Shown here piece after piece: positions 35,601 to 59,800 of a DNA stretch of 64,000 nt (position 1 is its first letter; each line of letters opens with the position of its first letter). The notes beneath the pieces are model-generated. The model did not search any database. It was not told the DNA's origin and was given only the letters and a program-made list of their open reading frames with translations. The DNA is from Aptenodytes patagonicus (taxonomy: Eukaryota > Chordata > Aves > Sphenisciformes > Spheniscidae): positions 60,428,065 through 60,492,064 of the forward strand of contig NC_134952.1 of the NCBI RefSeq assembly GCF_965638725.1, read 5' to 3'. The position numbers were made by a program, and so were the translations under genes.

Positions 35601-36396
35601 TTCACCTTGTTTCGGTACCGGAAACAAACTGAGGCCACAATTAAAAGGAGCGGAGAAGAAAAAAGCGTATTTGAAAAGCGCGTACTCTAGTACAGAGAGG
35701 AAATGTCACGGTGTCCCAGCCACTCTTGTGGAGCCAGTCAGGGTGCCACCACCAAACTAATTTCCTGACTTAACAAATAATCCGACCCGGTAAGCTAGGG
35801 GTAAGTCGATTCAGCCGAGGGAGACCAAGAGGATCTACGTGAACCTCCCGTTTTGGGGCGCTCCTGAAGCGCCGGTGAAAAGCCGGGCAAGAAACCCCTT
35901 TCCTGGAGCATCGCCCGCCTGGCACACCTCTGCGGCAGCCGGGGACGGGGACGACAGGGGAACCGCCTCCAGGCAGGCACTGAGGTTTGCTCTGCGGCTG
36001 CGACCCGTTTTCCCGGGAGCGGCTCCCGGGACCGGCGGGAGCGCTGCCGCCAGCCGCCCGCTCTCGCAGCCCCGGCCGGCCTGACCGGACCGGGCCGCCT
36101 GAGGCGAGCCGGCCGGCGGGAGGGCAAGGGTCGCCGCGGGCCGGCGGGCTCTCGGCCGCGCCGCCAGCCCCCGCCCCGCCGCCCGCCTCACCGTCGCTGC
36201 ACTTGTACCGGCAGAGGCCGTCCTCGCCGCCCAGGAAGTCGAGGGCCGCGTTGAGGTACACGTCGATCTTGTGCACCCCGTTGCGGATGGTCTTCAGCGT
36301 CATCCGCCAGTCGGGGGTCTGCGGCGCCTCCTGGCACCGCGCCGGCCGCGGGCCCAGCCAGGCGCAGGCCAGCAGCAGCAGCAGGGCGCGGGCCAT
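32495..36396 (-). CDS. PLA2G12A: PLA2G12A, group XIIA secreted phospholipase A2
   Basis: Secreted Ca2+-dependent enzyme releasing sn-2 fatty acids from phospholipids. Four coding exons on the minus strand (36192-36396, 34948-35024, 33657-33822, 32495-32613) give 188 aa; the mammalian protein is 189. A signal peptide is evident at residues 1-21 (MARALLLLLACAWLG). The next segment holds DWRMTLKTIRNGVHKIDVYL. The Ca2+ loop region GCGSPLFG is the group XII variant. The active site is CCNHHDRCYDTC with catalytic His109 and Asp110. Cys-rich exons 3 and 4 (KNDCDEQFQSCLSKICRDVQ; LGCKPYLDSQRAAC) match the family, and the protein ends KTDL. The start is the only ATG giving a signal peptide in frame. 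An ERVL-type LTR sits in intron 2. Confidence 0.98.
33657..33822 (-). CDS. PLA2G12A: PLA2G12A exon 3 (active site)
   Basis: Encodes FDIGIPLMTKCCNHHDRC with the His-Asp active-site pair, then a Cys-rich helix, ending GISESVQ plus one base; the donor is GTAAGT. Confidence 0.97.
33974..34532 (-). mobile_element. Second ERVL-type solo LTR, in PLA2G12A intron 2
   Basis: About 560 bp related to the LTR at 30838-31401. It shares a plus-strand TGGTTTGACC edge, the 'gagataaagacagtttaata' block, 'atgcccagccag', 'gttcagcaataacc', 'aaacacagcacc' and a right end with 'aactccatcccagcc'. Minus orientation, same as the host gene. No clean target duplication was found at either edge, so the ends are approximate; the copy is diverged from the first and probably a separate insertion. 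No retroviral coding sequence is present. Confidence 0.85.
34534..34582. repeat. Imperfect inverted repeat beside the LTR
   Basis: Arms GCTAACCCATATTTTC and GAAAATGGGTTAGC face each other across a spacer of about 14 bp. Outer 9-bp arms are perfect; the inner arms pair with a 2-base bulge. Confidence 0.75.
34948..35024 (-). CDS. PLA2G12A: PLA2G12A exon 2
   Basis: A 77-bp exon with TTCAG before and GTAAGT after, encoding SKPLPRYGYKPSPPNGCGS and PLFGVQ. Confidence 0.96.
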
Positions 36397-36640
36397 GCCG
36401 AGCGGCGCCGCGCCGGGCGCCCGCTAAGCCCCCGCCGCCTGCCCGCTCCCGCAGCGTCCCGCCGGCCCGGCCCGGCTCGCCGCCGCCATCGTCCCCGCGG
36501 GCGTCGCCCCCGCCCGCCTGCCCGGCGGGGAGGGGCCTTCTGCCGCCGCGCCTGAGGGAGCGCGGGGCCGCGCCTCCACGCGCCCCGCCCAACGGCCCTG
36601 GGAGAAAGGGCGCCCTGCCCGCCTTCTGGGGCCTCCGCCG
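35790..36640. promoter_or_regulatory. PLA2G12A: CpG island promoter of PLA2G12A
   Basis: CpG-dense GC-rich sequence spanning exon 1, the start of intron 1 and about 250 bp upstream. Initiation probably lies around 36400-36500. No TATA box is evident. Long overlapping open frames on both strands are compositional. Confidence 0.8.
36192..36396 (-). CDS. PLA2G12A: PLA2G12A exon 1 with start
   Basis: ATG at 36396-36394 in a CpG island. It encodes the signal peptide and the segment ending GLCRYKCSDG, splitting the Gly codon before GTGAGG. Confidence 0.95.
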
Positions 36641-37545
36641 CGGAGTGGAGGGCGAGGGCGGCAGCGGCGGTCTTGTGCGAAAGTACGGCTGGAGCGGGGC
36701 TGCGAGCCACCTACGGCCAAAACGCCTTCTCCTGGGCTACTGCCGACAGTCACCTGTCGGAGAGAGGGGTTGGGGTGGGTCAGAGAGAGAAAAATCAGCG
36801 ATGGCTCTGAGGGGGAAAAGGGGGAAAGTCGGGCAGAGCCTTTCTCCCCCACCTACAGATGGCAAGAGGAGGCATTGCAAAATGCGGCCTAGCACCTACC
36901 GCGTTGCGACACGGGCTGTTTCAAGAGGAGAAACGCCGCCGCCTCCAGCAGGTCACGGTGCCCCTTGTTCCGTGGGGGGACCTTTTCCAAACCTGTCCAG
37001 ATAGAAACCGGGAGAGCAGCTGGCTGCCACTTTGTGTGGCACGGTGGCGCTGGCTGAGCAGGGCCCTGGGAGGAACCGGTGCTATCGGACAATACGAAAC
37101 CCCAGGACTTCTTTAGTTGGAAAACCCTAATTTGATGACCGTGTTAGAAGCAGTGAACTTGGCGTTGCTAAATGTGAAAGAGACGGCAATAGCATTTTGG
37201 AGGAAAGACAGAAAGGCTGATTTTTCTAGCCAGCCATTGAGATACTGCGGCCGTGGGGCTGAATGGAAGGAAGAGCAGGTTTCGTGCCAGCCGCATCGGG
37301 GCTTGGTTAGTGTGGTGGCTCAGAGCAAACGCTGCCTATGGGAGGAGCGTGCCCAAAACCACATACTGCTCTCCTTTGGTGCAGTCTGGGAGAACTTGTA
37401 TTCTAAATGAGCACACTCGTTTAGAAGTAAAAAAAAAATGCAGTAGGGAATATGTACTTGAAGTGTTAAAATTTTAACCTAATTTTATGATGATGTTCAA
37501 TGTGAAGGAGACTGATCCAGTGACCTTTACACATGTGAGTGATTC

Positions 37546-37557
37546 AGTTTCAGTTTC
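37546..37557 (-). promoter_or_regulatory. ISRE-like motif
   Basis: Plus strand AGTTTCAGTTTC equals the minus-strand GAAACTGAAACT core of an interferon-stimulated response element. It lies about 1.1 kb upstream of the PLA2G12A start codon. The motif is exact, but its use is only inferred. Confidence 0.35.
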
Positions 37558-38189
37558 AGGCAACATCATCAAATGTGCAAGACAGGGCTGTAAAAGAGGG
37601 CAAAATGAAAGTATCTCTATTAAACATTAAAAGCTCAGTCTTGATTTGCTGAAAAGAAAAATCAGACCAAAATGAGCTTGCTTGCTAAACATCCTGTTTG
37701 TTTTGTGGGGGTTTTTTAATTATAAAATTTTTATTAATTTTATATTTAAATTCTAGATGCTTCACAGATGAGCTAAAGTGGAACCATGTGGAAATTGTTT
37801 TAATTTTTGTAATGAAAGCTCTGTTTTAAGACGTGTGGAATCCCTCAGAACACAGTAATATAGGGCTTCAGGACAAAGTTAACTGTAAAGAAGAACAGGA
37901 AATGGAAGGAAAACTGAGAGACTTCCAGATCAACAGGCAGAGCAGAAAGATACATGGTAAATATTCTACTGTATTTTTTCTTTTCAGCCTCAGCATTTAA
38001 TATTATTTGTAGTTAACTGAAGAAATAGGTGGAAAAAGTTCTTTACAGAAGTTAAGTCAAACAAAAGAGGGAGCTCTTCCTACACCTGTCCAGCTTTTCC
38101 CTGTGATTACTTTACAAAGATCCTGATTCAGCAAAATAATTCCTGTATAGGAATATACTTAAATGCTTTCCTAAATATCAAGCCTTGTT

Positions 38190-38203
38190 GGGGGGGGGGG
38201 GGG
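38190..38203 (+). repeat. poly(G) run
   Basis: Fourteen consecutive G in the PLA2G12A-CFI intergenic region. Confidence 0.85.
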
Positions 38204-39102
38204 TTTAAGAGAAGTAATTTGTACCTTTACTTTAGTTACTGGTGATTGACAGTGTCTTTACATGACAAATTCATGCTGACGTGGGTTTTTTACGAGACTG
38301 GAAGATGAAGAAAAGTCTGTGAAAATGTAAAAATGTTGTCTGAAGCAGACTATGGTGAATTATAGAAAAAACACCACCACAACAACTGTGTTGTGTGAAC
38401 ATAGGCTATTTATTCAACAGGATAATTAATTGAGAGGACTAAAGTAAAATAGGTATTAAAAACATTTGTAAATTAGAATACAGTGAAGTATGTTCTAAAA
38501 CTATTGAGCAGTTTGATAGAACTGACCAAGATGGTCCTGAAGATATTTGACAGGTTTGTGTTGAGGGTACCAATCCACAAACCAAATTCTAGTACTTTCA
38601 AAAAATTTTATGCACACTTTCTGTGCATAACTCTTGCTGAACGTGAGACTATTAGGTATAGACCGACATTTTCTTATAGCAGGCACCATTACTGCTGTCT
38701 AAAAATGTGTAGCTTACGCAGTGGTCCTTTGGGCTGTGCTTACTGATTATCATGTGGGCAGAACTTCCTCACGAGGACTGGTGAAAGCAGAAGGATTTTC
38801 TGCTTAATCATTCCAGTTTTGTTGATGGCCCCTTGTCTTTGTCCAGTTCTGGGTCAGTTAAGGCAGTAGCCAAACTTCCCCTGACTGCACATTGCAGGAT
38901 CAGGCCCTGGATGTTCTCTCTTGGCATTACTGTTTCATGCTTCTGTATATTGGTGTAGGAAGCTTGTGCTAATTTGAGAATCTGGTGGGGGGGATTTATG
39001 ACTGACAGTATTAATTTTTAACTTTAGATCTGTAACTTGGTTTTGTAGAATTAAGTCTATGTATAATAGACTTTTAATTTTTATATATTGTTATATAAAT
39101 TG

Positions 39103-39140
39103 TGTGTGTGTGTGTGTATAAATATATAGATATATACACA
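39103..39140 (+). repeat. TG/TA dinucleotide microsatellite
   Basis: An alternating TGTGTG tract followed by TA-rich repeats (TATAAATATATAGATATATA). A second short TATATACATACACA patch lies at about 39189-39206. Confidence 0.8.
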
Positions 39141-39745
39141 CGTGGTAAAACCCTATTTGATGCCAAGAGTTTGTTGGATACCAGAAATGTATATATACAT
39201 ACACAGAGAACTTAAGATAGTAAAGATGCTTTTAATTTAAGTTGAAGATTCAAGTTTTAAAATTCCTTTGTTGTTTGTGACCAGCTGCAGTTAAATTAAT
39301 AAAACTTAGAGCTACAAAAATTGCCCCAACTAGATGATCAGATGAGGTATATTAACTAGATAAAAATTGTCTGAGTTTGTAGCTGAAAAAACTACCACCA
39401 AACAGTTATTATCTGGGTAATTGTTCTATTACAACAAATCTCATGATCATAGTCAGGCTGCCAATTAATAGATGGGCTGAAGTCTACTTTTGCAGTAAGC
39501 CTAAGGAATCAACTGCCAAGCAAGGCACCATCCTGACAGTTTCTAGTGACCTAGACCTTGAGATGATGGAAGTTCTTTAAAGTACTCTGGTTGCTGTCCT
39601 TTCCGTGAAGTTCACATACTGCCAGTGCAGTCATTTTCCAACCACTGCTTTTTAAATTAAATAAACAACCGCAATTGAAATGCAATGTGAAACGTGGAAA
39701 AAAACCAAAGTAACAACAAGAAAAAGATATTTTAATTTCCCTGCT

Positions 39746-39965
39746 TTTATTAGAGACTTTTGCTGCGGACTCATGTGACTGTAAAATTATCTTCCTACAG
39801 GCTTCTGCAAAATTCTGGTATTCATAGAGTGTTAAGAATTTTCAGAATATATTCTTTAAACATTTGTACTAATTGTTGCTAAGTTACATGGCTGCTGATT
39901 GTAAAAAAGGACTAGTGTTCATTTTTGCATGGGTGATAAGAAGGAAGTATTTAATTTTCCGAGCG
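39746..39965 (-). terminator. CFI: CFI 3' UTR and poly(A) signal
   Basis: A minus-strand AATAAA at 39746-39751 lies 215 bp past the CFI stop, consistent with a short 3' UTR. Confidence 0.6.
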
Positions 39966-54752
<14,787 letters not shown>

Positions 54753-54826
54753 GATGAAATTTTCTCTCTCTTTGTAGACAAATTCCTCTGGCTGGGATTC
54801 TTTTGAATGTCAGTTGTTAGATTTGT

Positions 54827-54841
54827 GTTTAATTTTTAACC
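54827..54841 (-). promoter_or_regulatory. CFI: HNF1-like site upstream of CFI
   Basis: On the minus strand GGTTAAAAATTAAAC is close to the HNF1 palindrome GTTAATNATTAAC, with both half-sites (GTTAA and TTAA) correctly spaced. It lies about 75 bp upstream of the CFI start codon. Factor I is made mainly in liver, where HNF1 drives many plasma protein genes; use of this site is inferred. Confidence 0.4.
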
Positions 54842-55329
54842 ATTAGTAAAATATTCTAAAGTGTGTTTAGAAATAAAGTACAGGAGCCTCAACTATTAAC
54901 TGATAAATCTGATCTCTCAGGTTTTACTGTAAGTGCAGGACAAGGTAACAGAAATAAAGCCCTTGAGGTAAATGATTAAAAGGAAGCGCTTATTAAGGAT
55001 ATGCATTTCCTTTCTTTTGCCGGAGGAGACCGACGGAATCATCACGCTGGTTCTCCTGATTGTAGGCGCTCATCTTTGCCAGATTATTGTAGAAGATAAA
55101 TGTGTTTTTACGTAAGAGATACGTATGCCTTCATACATACGGAGAGAGAGAGAAAGGCTCGCATCCGTGCGATGTCCATCGCGTACTCAGCTGGATTACA
55201 GGGTCATGCTACACGATTCGTATAGAGAATTTTCAAGTATTTGACAAACGCGCGAAGTACTCTTCTGAAAGCCGGTTTCCAGGAAAACTTTAGTTAAAGC
55301 CAGGGGAACCAAACCACCCCCTCCCCAAA

Positions 55330-56420
55330 TCACCGTGCAGCCCACAGGGCGGCAGCAGAACTGCTCTCCCGCACTGGGGCAGGGGGGGCTGCAGGGAGAG
55401 GCGCTCGCTCGCTCTTCTCCGCAGCGCTAGGAAGCGCGCACTCACGCCGGTGTTTGGCGCTCGGGGCATCGCACCCGCGCGCTCGGACCCAAACCAGGGC
55501 TCCGATCACGGGCGCAGCCGGGCGTCCCTCGGGCGGGGACCGAGCGCGAGACGCCAACCGCCGAAGCGGCGGCCGCCAGGCCGAACGACGCCGTCACCGC
55601 CAGCTGCTGCAAGCCGCGCGCCCTGGGGTGCGGGCCCGAGGCCGTGCCCGAGGGCCCGCGGGCCGCCAGGCCACACGCGACAGCCGCAGAGGCGGGACCG
55701 GGGAGCGCCGCCGGCTCAGACGCACGCCGTGCCGGGGCGGGGGAGTCCGCCCCGCTGCGAGGCGGCTCTGAGCGCCGCGGCTCCCGCCGGCAGCCCTCTG
55801 TTTTACACGGGGAAGCCGTACTTCCGAGCCGGCCGTCTGCCCCGGCGGCGGCAGCCGCCGCCGCCGCTCGCTTGGGACGCCAGGAGCCGCGGCGCCCCGG
55901 GAGGATGGCCTGCTTCTTTTGCGACGGTGCCGGTCGGAGGTGCCGTTTCATTTACGGCAGGCAGCCTCGTTTCCGGCGGCGTGGGCGGTTTCCCGGTGGC
56001 GGTGCGCGTTGCTGACGCAAGCGGCCGGCGGCGACGGGGACGGCGCGCACGTGGAGATACGCCACGTGCGAGGAGGTCGGGCTCGAGACGCGTGTGGGGG
56101 CACGCGGGAGGGGGCAGAGAGCCGTTAGCGGCCGTTGGGCCGTTGGCCAGTCCTCAGCGCCCGGGCGCGGGCGGCGGGCGGGGCTGCCGCCGCCGCCCCT
56201 CCTGCCCCGCAGCCCTAAGGGCCGGCGGCAGTCCTGAGGGAGGGCCGCGCCGGGCTGCGGGTGGGGGTCTGGGGGCGCGGGGTATGGGATCCCCATACCC
56301 GGGCTGCAGGCGGTGCCCCGTGGCCCTGTGAGGTGCCTGGGAAAGGCGCCGTGGGTGTGCGCCGAGGACGTTCCCGCTTTGTGCCGCTCCTTCGCGGGGC
56401 TGGGGCTGGAGGGTGTCACA
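55330..56420. promoter_or_regulatory. GAR1: CpG island promoter of GAR1
   Basis: About 1.1 kb of CpG-dense sequence upstream of GAR1. The long open frames here, such as the 293-codon plus-strand frame at 55450-56331, are Arg/Pro/Gly/Ala-rich on every frame and reflect GC content. GAR1 in mammals has a non-coding first exon; a candidate donor here is TCTACAG/GTAGGC at 56507/56508. CFI starts about 600 bp to the left in the opposite direction. Confidence 0.75.
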
Positions 56421-56699
56421 GTCTTCTCCTGGGGCTGGAGGGTGTCACGTTCAGCCCTCATATATATGAGTGGAAAACATGCCGTCACTGCTAGTCACGT
56501 TCTACAGGTAGGCGTTGCAGTGGGTGACATCTTGGGTGTAAACTCGATTTTTCACGTGCCTGCATGTTTTTAGTGAGGACTGAAACGGCTAACCATTAAA
56601 TTAACAAACAAGGCTGTCGGGAGACTTTTAATTTGTATAGCAAATCAAATGTGAAATATCTTTTACATCTTAAACAACTGATTTTTGTCCGCAATTTAG

Positions 56700-56712
56700 G
56701 AGGTAGCAGAGA
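56700..56712 (+). other. GAR1: GAR1 exon 2, 5' UTR part
   Basis: The AG at 56698-56699 after CGCAATTT fits a splice acceptor, so exon 2 begins at 56700 with 13 bases of 5' UTR before the ATG. Confidence 0.6.
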
Positions 56713-56890
56713 ATGTCTTTTCGTGGAAGAGGAGGTGGCGGAGGAAGAGGAGGTGGCTTCAATCGTGGAGGAGGTGGCGGTGACAGAGGTGGCTTTAATC
56801 GTGGTGGACGAGGTGGCTTTGGACGGGGAGGTGGACGAGGAGGCTTCAACAGAGGCGGATATGACCAGGGGCCTCCAGAAAGGGTAGTTT
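56713..56890 (+). CDS. GAR1: GAR1 coding exon 1 (GAR domain 1)
   Basis: Start codon and N-terminal Gly/Arg repeats (GGFNRGG units), ending PPERVV plus one base; donor GTAAGT. Highly GGA/GGT-repetitive, so length polymorphism is likely. Confidence 0.97.
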
Positions 56891-59800
56891 GTAAGTTACA
56901 TGGAGAGATTATATTTATTTAATTTAGAATGACTGCTCCGTATCTTTAGCTTGTTTGTTCTTTATTTCAGTATTGGGAGAGTTCATGCATCCGTGTGAAG
57001 ATGACATTGTTTGTAAATGTAAAACAGAAGAAAACAAGGTGCCTTATTTCAACGCCCCAGTGTACTTGGATAATAAGGAGCAGATTGGCAAAGTGGATGA
57101 AATCTTCGGACAGCTGAGAGATTTTGTATCCTTCAAAAAAATGTGTGACATACAATATTTGTTTTTTTTTTTTTAAAGGCTGATTGATTATTAAATGGAA
57201 TTTCTTTAAGATTTTAAAATAGTTCAAGGCTTGGCTACCAGTTAGATGTGAACAGTCACAAGTCTAGCTGCAACTGTTGGTGTCAGTAGGTGCCTCATTC
57301 ACATTAAATGCCTGTCTTAAAGCTTTTTCAATATGACAGAGTACCTTATGTCAGGCAGAGGTTTTCAGTCAGTACCAGTACTGGCAGACGTCTTTCGGAT
57401 CCGTGGTTTTTCGAGATGTTTACTTTTTCTAGCTACCTGACCAAATTTTCTGCTATAGGTTACTCGCCTATAACAGAGTTGGATCAAGGGAGCGGGGTTT
57501 TTTTTTGGTGCATTAGGGGACCTTGCTCATACTCCAGCTTATTACTTAATTATAAAGGTGAGTTTGTGCCAGGATGTCCTGTTGCTCATTGTCCAGCTTA
57601 TTACTTAAACTGCCAATAAAAGTGGGCTTGTGCTAGGACGTCCTCTTGCAAAGTAAGCTTGTTGAGACAGAGGCACTGGGTCCATTCTGTTGTCACTGCC
57701 ATATTGACAGAATCCATGACAAAAGTGGGACAACTGGGGGAGTAACCCTGTAACATGGCAGTAAGACTTAGCCTGTGTTGGTTGGTTGAGCATCAGTAAC
57801 TACCTGCATGCATTTTCCTGTCCCACGTTAAATGTGAAGAAAAATGTGCAGGTTTAAATCACTCTCACACTCTGAATGTATTCACTTGCAGGTTTACTTT
57901 TTGTATCGTAATTATTTGAATTTCAGAAACTTTTTTTCTTCCTACAATAACCCATTAAGAAAATATGTTACTGGATTTTGCGGATCCTTGCTTCCCCATT
58001 TAATCTTGAGTTTTAATTAAGCAGAGTTGGCCAGCAGCTCTTTTTGATCTTGGGAACCGCGTACCAAAGTCCTTGCATACTGGAGAGCCAAAGGATTCGT
58101 ACAAGACTGCATGTGGGGTTACAAAGAGTGTCTGCCGCTTCACTGTAGGTTGAGGCTGGGCATGTGGTTGGTCCAGCAGTCCCTGCTGGCTCTTATCTTT
58201 CCACAGCCAGGCAGTTGTACCACCCAGCAGCAGCAGCACTAGCAGAGCCCCTGCAGCATGTAAATTGTTCCAGATAAGCCTTGAGGTCACCCTGGGGCTA
58301 AAAGGGTCATCACTTGCTATACACATTTGTTTCTTTACAATTACATTTTTATGTACTCTTTCCACTGGTATGTTCTTCCTTATGCCTTGATACATGGAAG
58401 GAAGAAGTGATTTTACCACAAAATATCGTATTTGTAAACTATGAAAAAACCCTGAGAAAAATTGGAAATAGTTTCTCCTCATCTTTTAGTTGTAATTTTT
58501 CATTTGCGGTGATGATGTTTAGCTTCATTTTTAGAAAATGTCTGAATGTGCCTTTCATATAATAATCAAAATCACAATTTCTAATGTTTTGTTCTTGCTG
58601 TGTTCCTTAAAGAAATTAACAGTATTTTTCAGTGAAACTGTCTGAGAACATGAAAGCCTCTTCATTTAAAAAAATGCAAAAGGTTAGCCAATCTCAATAA
58701 AAGAATTCCACTGTATGTCATCAGTTAGACAAATCTACTCTGTCATCAGATAATAAAAGCTTTATTAAAAGCTAGTTGTCCTTTGTAAACATAAGCATTC
58801 ACTTCCTCTTCCTTTTCACTTTTGTATCTGCCATGTTCTTCCTTCTCCCTGCCCCGCAAAAAAAGGTGGAACAAATGAAACTCATGCAAATATCATCTAT
58901 CTTTTAATAACTTTATAACACTGTGATTTATTTCTTGTGTGCTTGCTTTATTTGGCTGTTTGCAGAGGACAGTTTGACATAAAGGGTTAAGACCAAATTG
59001 TGGGTATTTGTAAAGGGGTATATTAATGTGCTCTTTAGCCTTGGTATTTTCAAAGCCTAATGGAACTCTCTTCCTACAGTTTTACATTGATCCAGCAAAG
59101 CTGCTACCCCTTCAGAGATTTTTGCCAAGGCCACCTGGAGAAAAAGGTGCTCCCAGAGGAGGTGGTAGAGGAGGACGTGGTGGTGGACGTGGAGGAGGAA
59201 GAGGCGGTGGTAGAGGTAAGATCCCAAGAATGGAAGCTGCAGAATGTTTGGGTTTTTTTGGTGTGGGGTGGGTTGTTTGGTTTTTTTGGTTTTTGGTTTT
59301 TTGTGGGTTGGTTTTTTTTTTTTTTGGTAAAGCTGCAGTTGAGTACTTGAATATCAACAGTTGTATTGCAAAGAAAAATGTTATGCGTATTTCTGCTTGA
59401 TGACTCAGTGGAAGAGACAGTGATATCTTTCCAATGGCAAGACGTAGGCTTCTGTAGCTAGCTAAATAACAGCTCCAAAGCATAGGGAGGAGAGCGTGCT
59501 GATTATAACGAAGACAGAAAGCGTGACTGCTGAGCAAAGTTGTGGTAAAAGGTTGTAGATAATACACACTCAAAACTGTCAGAGAAAGCTGTATTTTTAG
59601 TATGTCCTAAAAATCTAGTTTGGACAAAATACTTGAAATGCAGTGTTTGAGAGAGGGGTGAATGACCTGGTAGATCTCACCCTTTGCTTTTTGAACATCA
59701 TCTGCGATGTACTCCTCAATTAAAGCTAAAGTTAATTTTTTCTTACATCGCGGTTTCTTGCCTCTTCTCCCTACTCTGCCCCTTTGCAGCGAGGCACAAA

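Larger units (their letters stand above)
32614..36191 (-). other. PLA2G12A: PLA2G12A introns 1-3
   Basis: Introns at 32614-33656, 33823-34947 and 35025-36191. Intron 2 contains an ERVL-type LTR and an adjoining inverted repeat. Intron 3 includes part of a short segment shared with CASP6 intron 1. The 5' end of intron 1 is in the CpG island. Confidence 0.7.
36641..39745. other. Intergenic region between PLA2G12A and CFI
   Basis: About 3.1 kb separating the head of PLA2G12A from the tail of CFI. It falls from GC-rich to AT-rich. It contains an interferon-response-like motif at 37546-37557, a 14-base G run at 38190-38203 and a TG/TA microsatellite at 39103-39140. No gene was recognised. Confidence 0.6.
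57126..58622 (+). other. GAR1: GAR1 intron with a tandem duplication and an antisense ORF
   Basis: A 1.5-kb intron. It contains two copies of a roughly 60-bp unit at 57523-57644 and a 160-codon minus-strand open frame at 58000-58482 (listed separately). No H/ACA or C/D snoRNA could be convincingly drawn. Confidence 0.65.

Noticed and set aside
35770-36191. Continuation of the PLA2G12A exon 1 frame to a 208-aa protein
   Set aside because: The conserved SDG junction and GTGAGG donor end the exon at 36192; the rest is CpG-island read-through into intron 1.
55450-56331. 293-codon plus-strand open frame in the GAR1 CpG island
   Set aside because: All frames on both strands are open here because stop codons are rare in GC-rich DNA. 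The product is Arg/Pro/Gly/Ala-rich with no domain, and GAR1 itself starts further on.
56633-56887. Glu/Val-rich frame overlapping GAR1 exon 2, and Arg-rich and Ser-rich frames over 60035-60479
   Set aside because: They are out-of-frame or antisense readings of GGA/AGA repeats that encode the Gly/Arg domains of GAR1.
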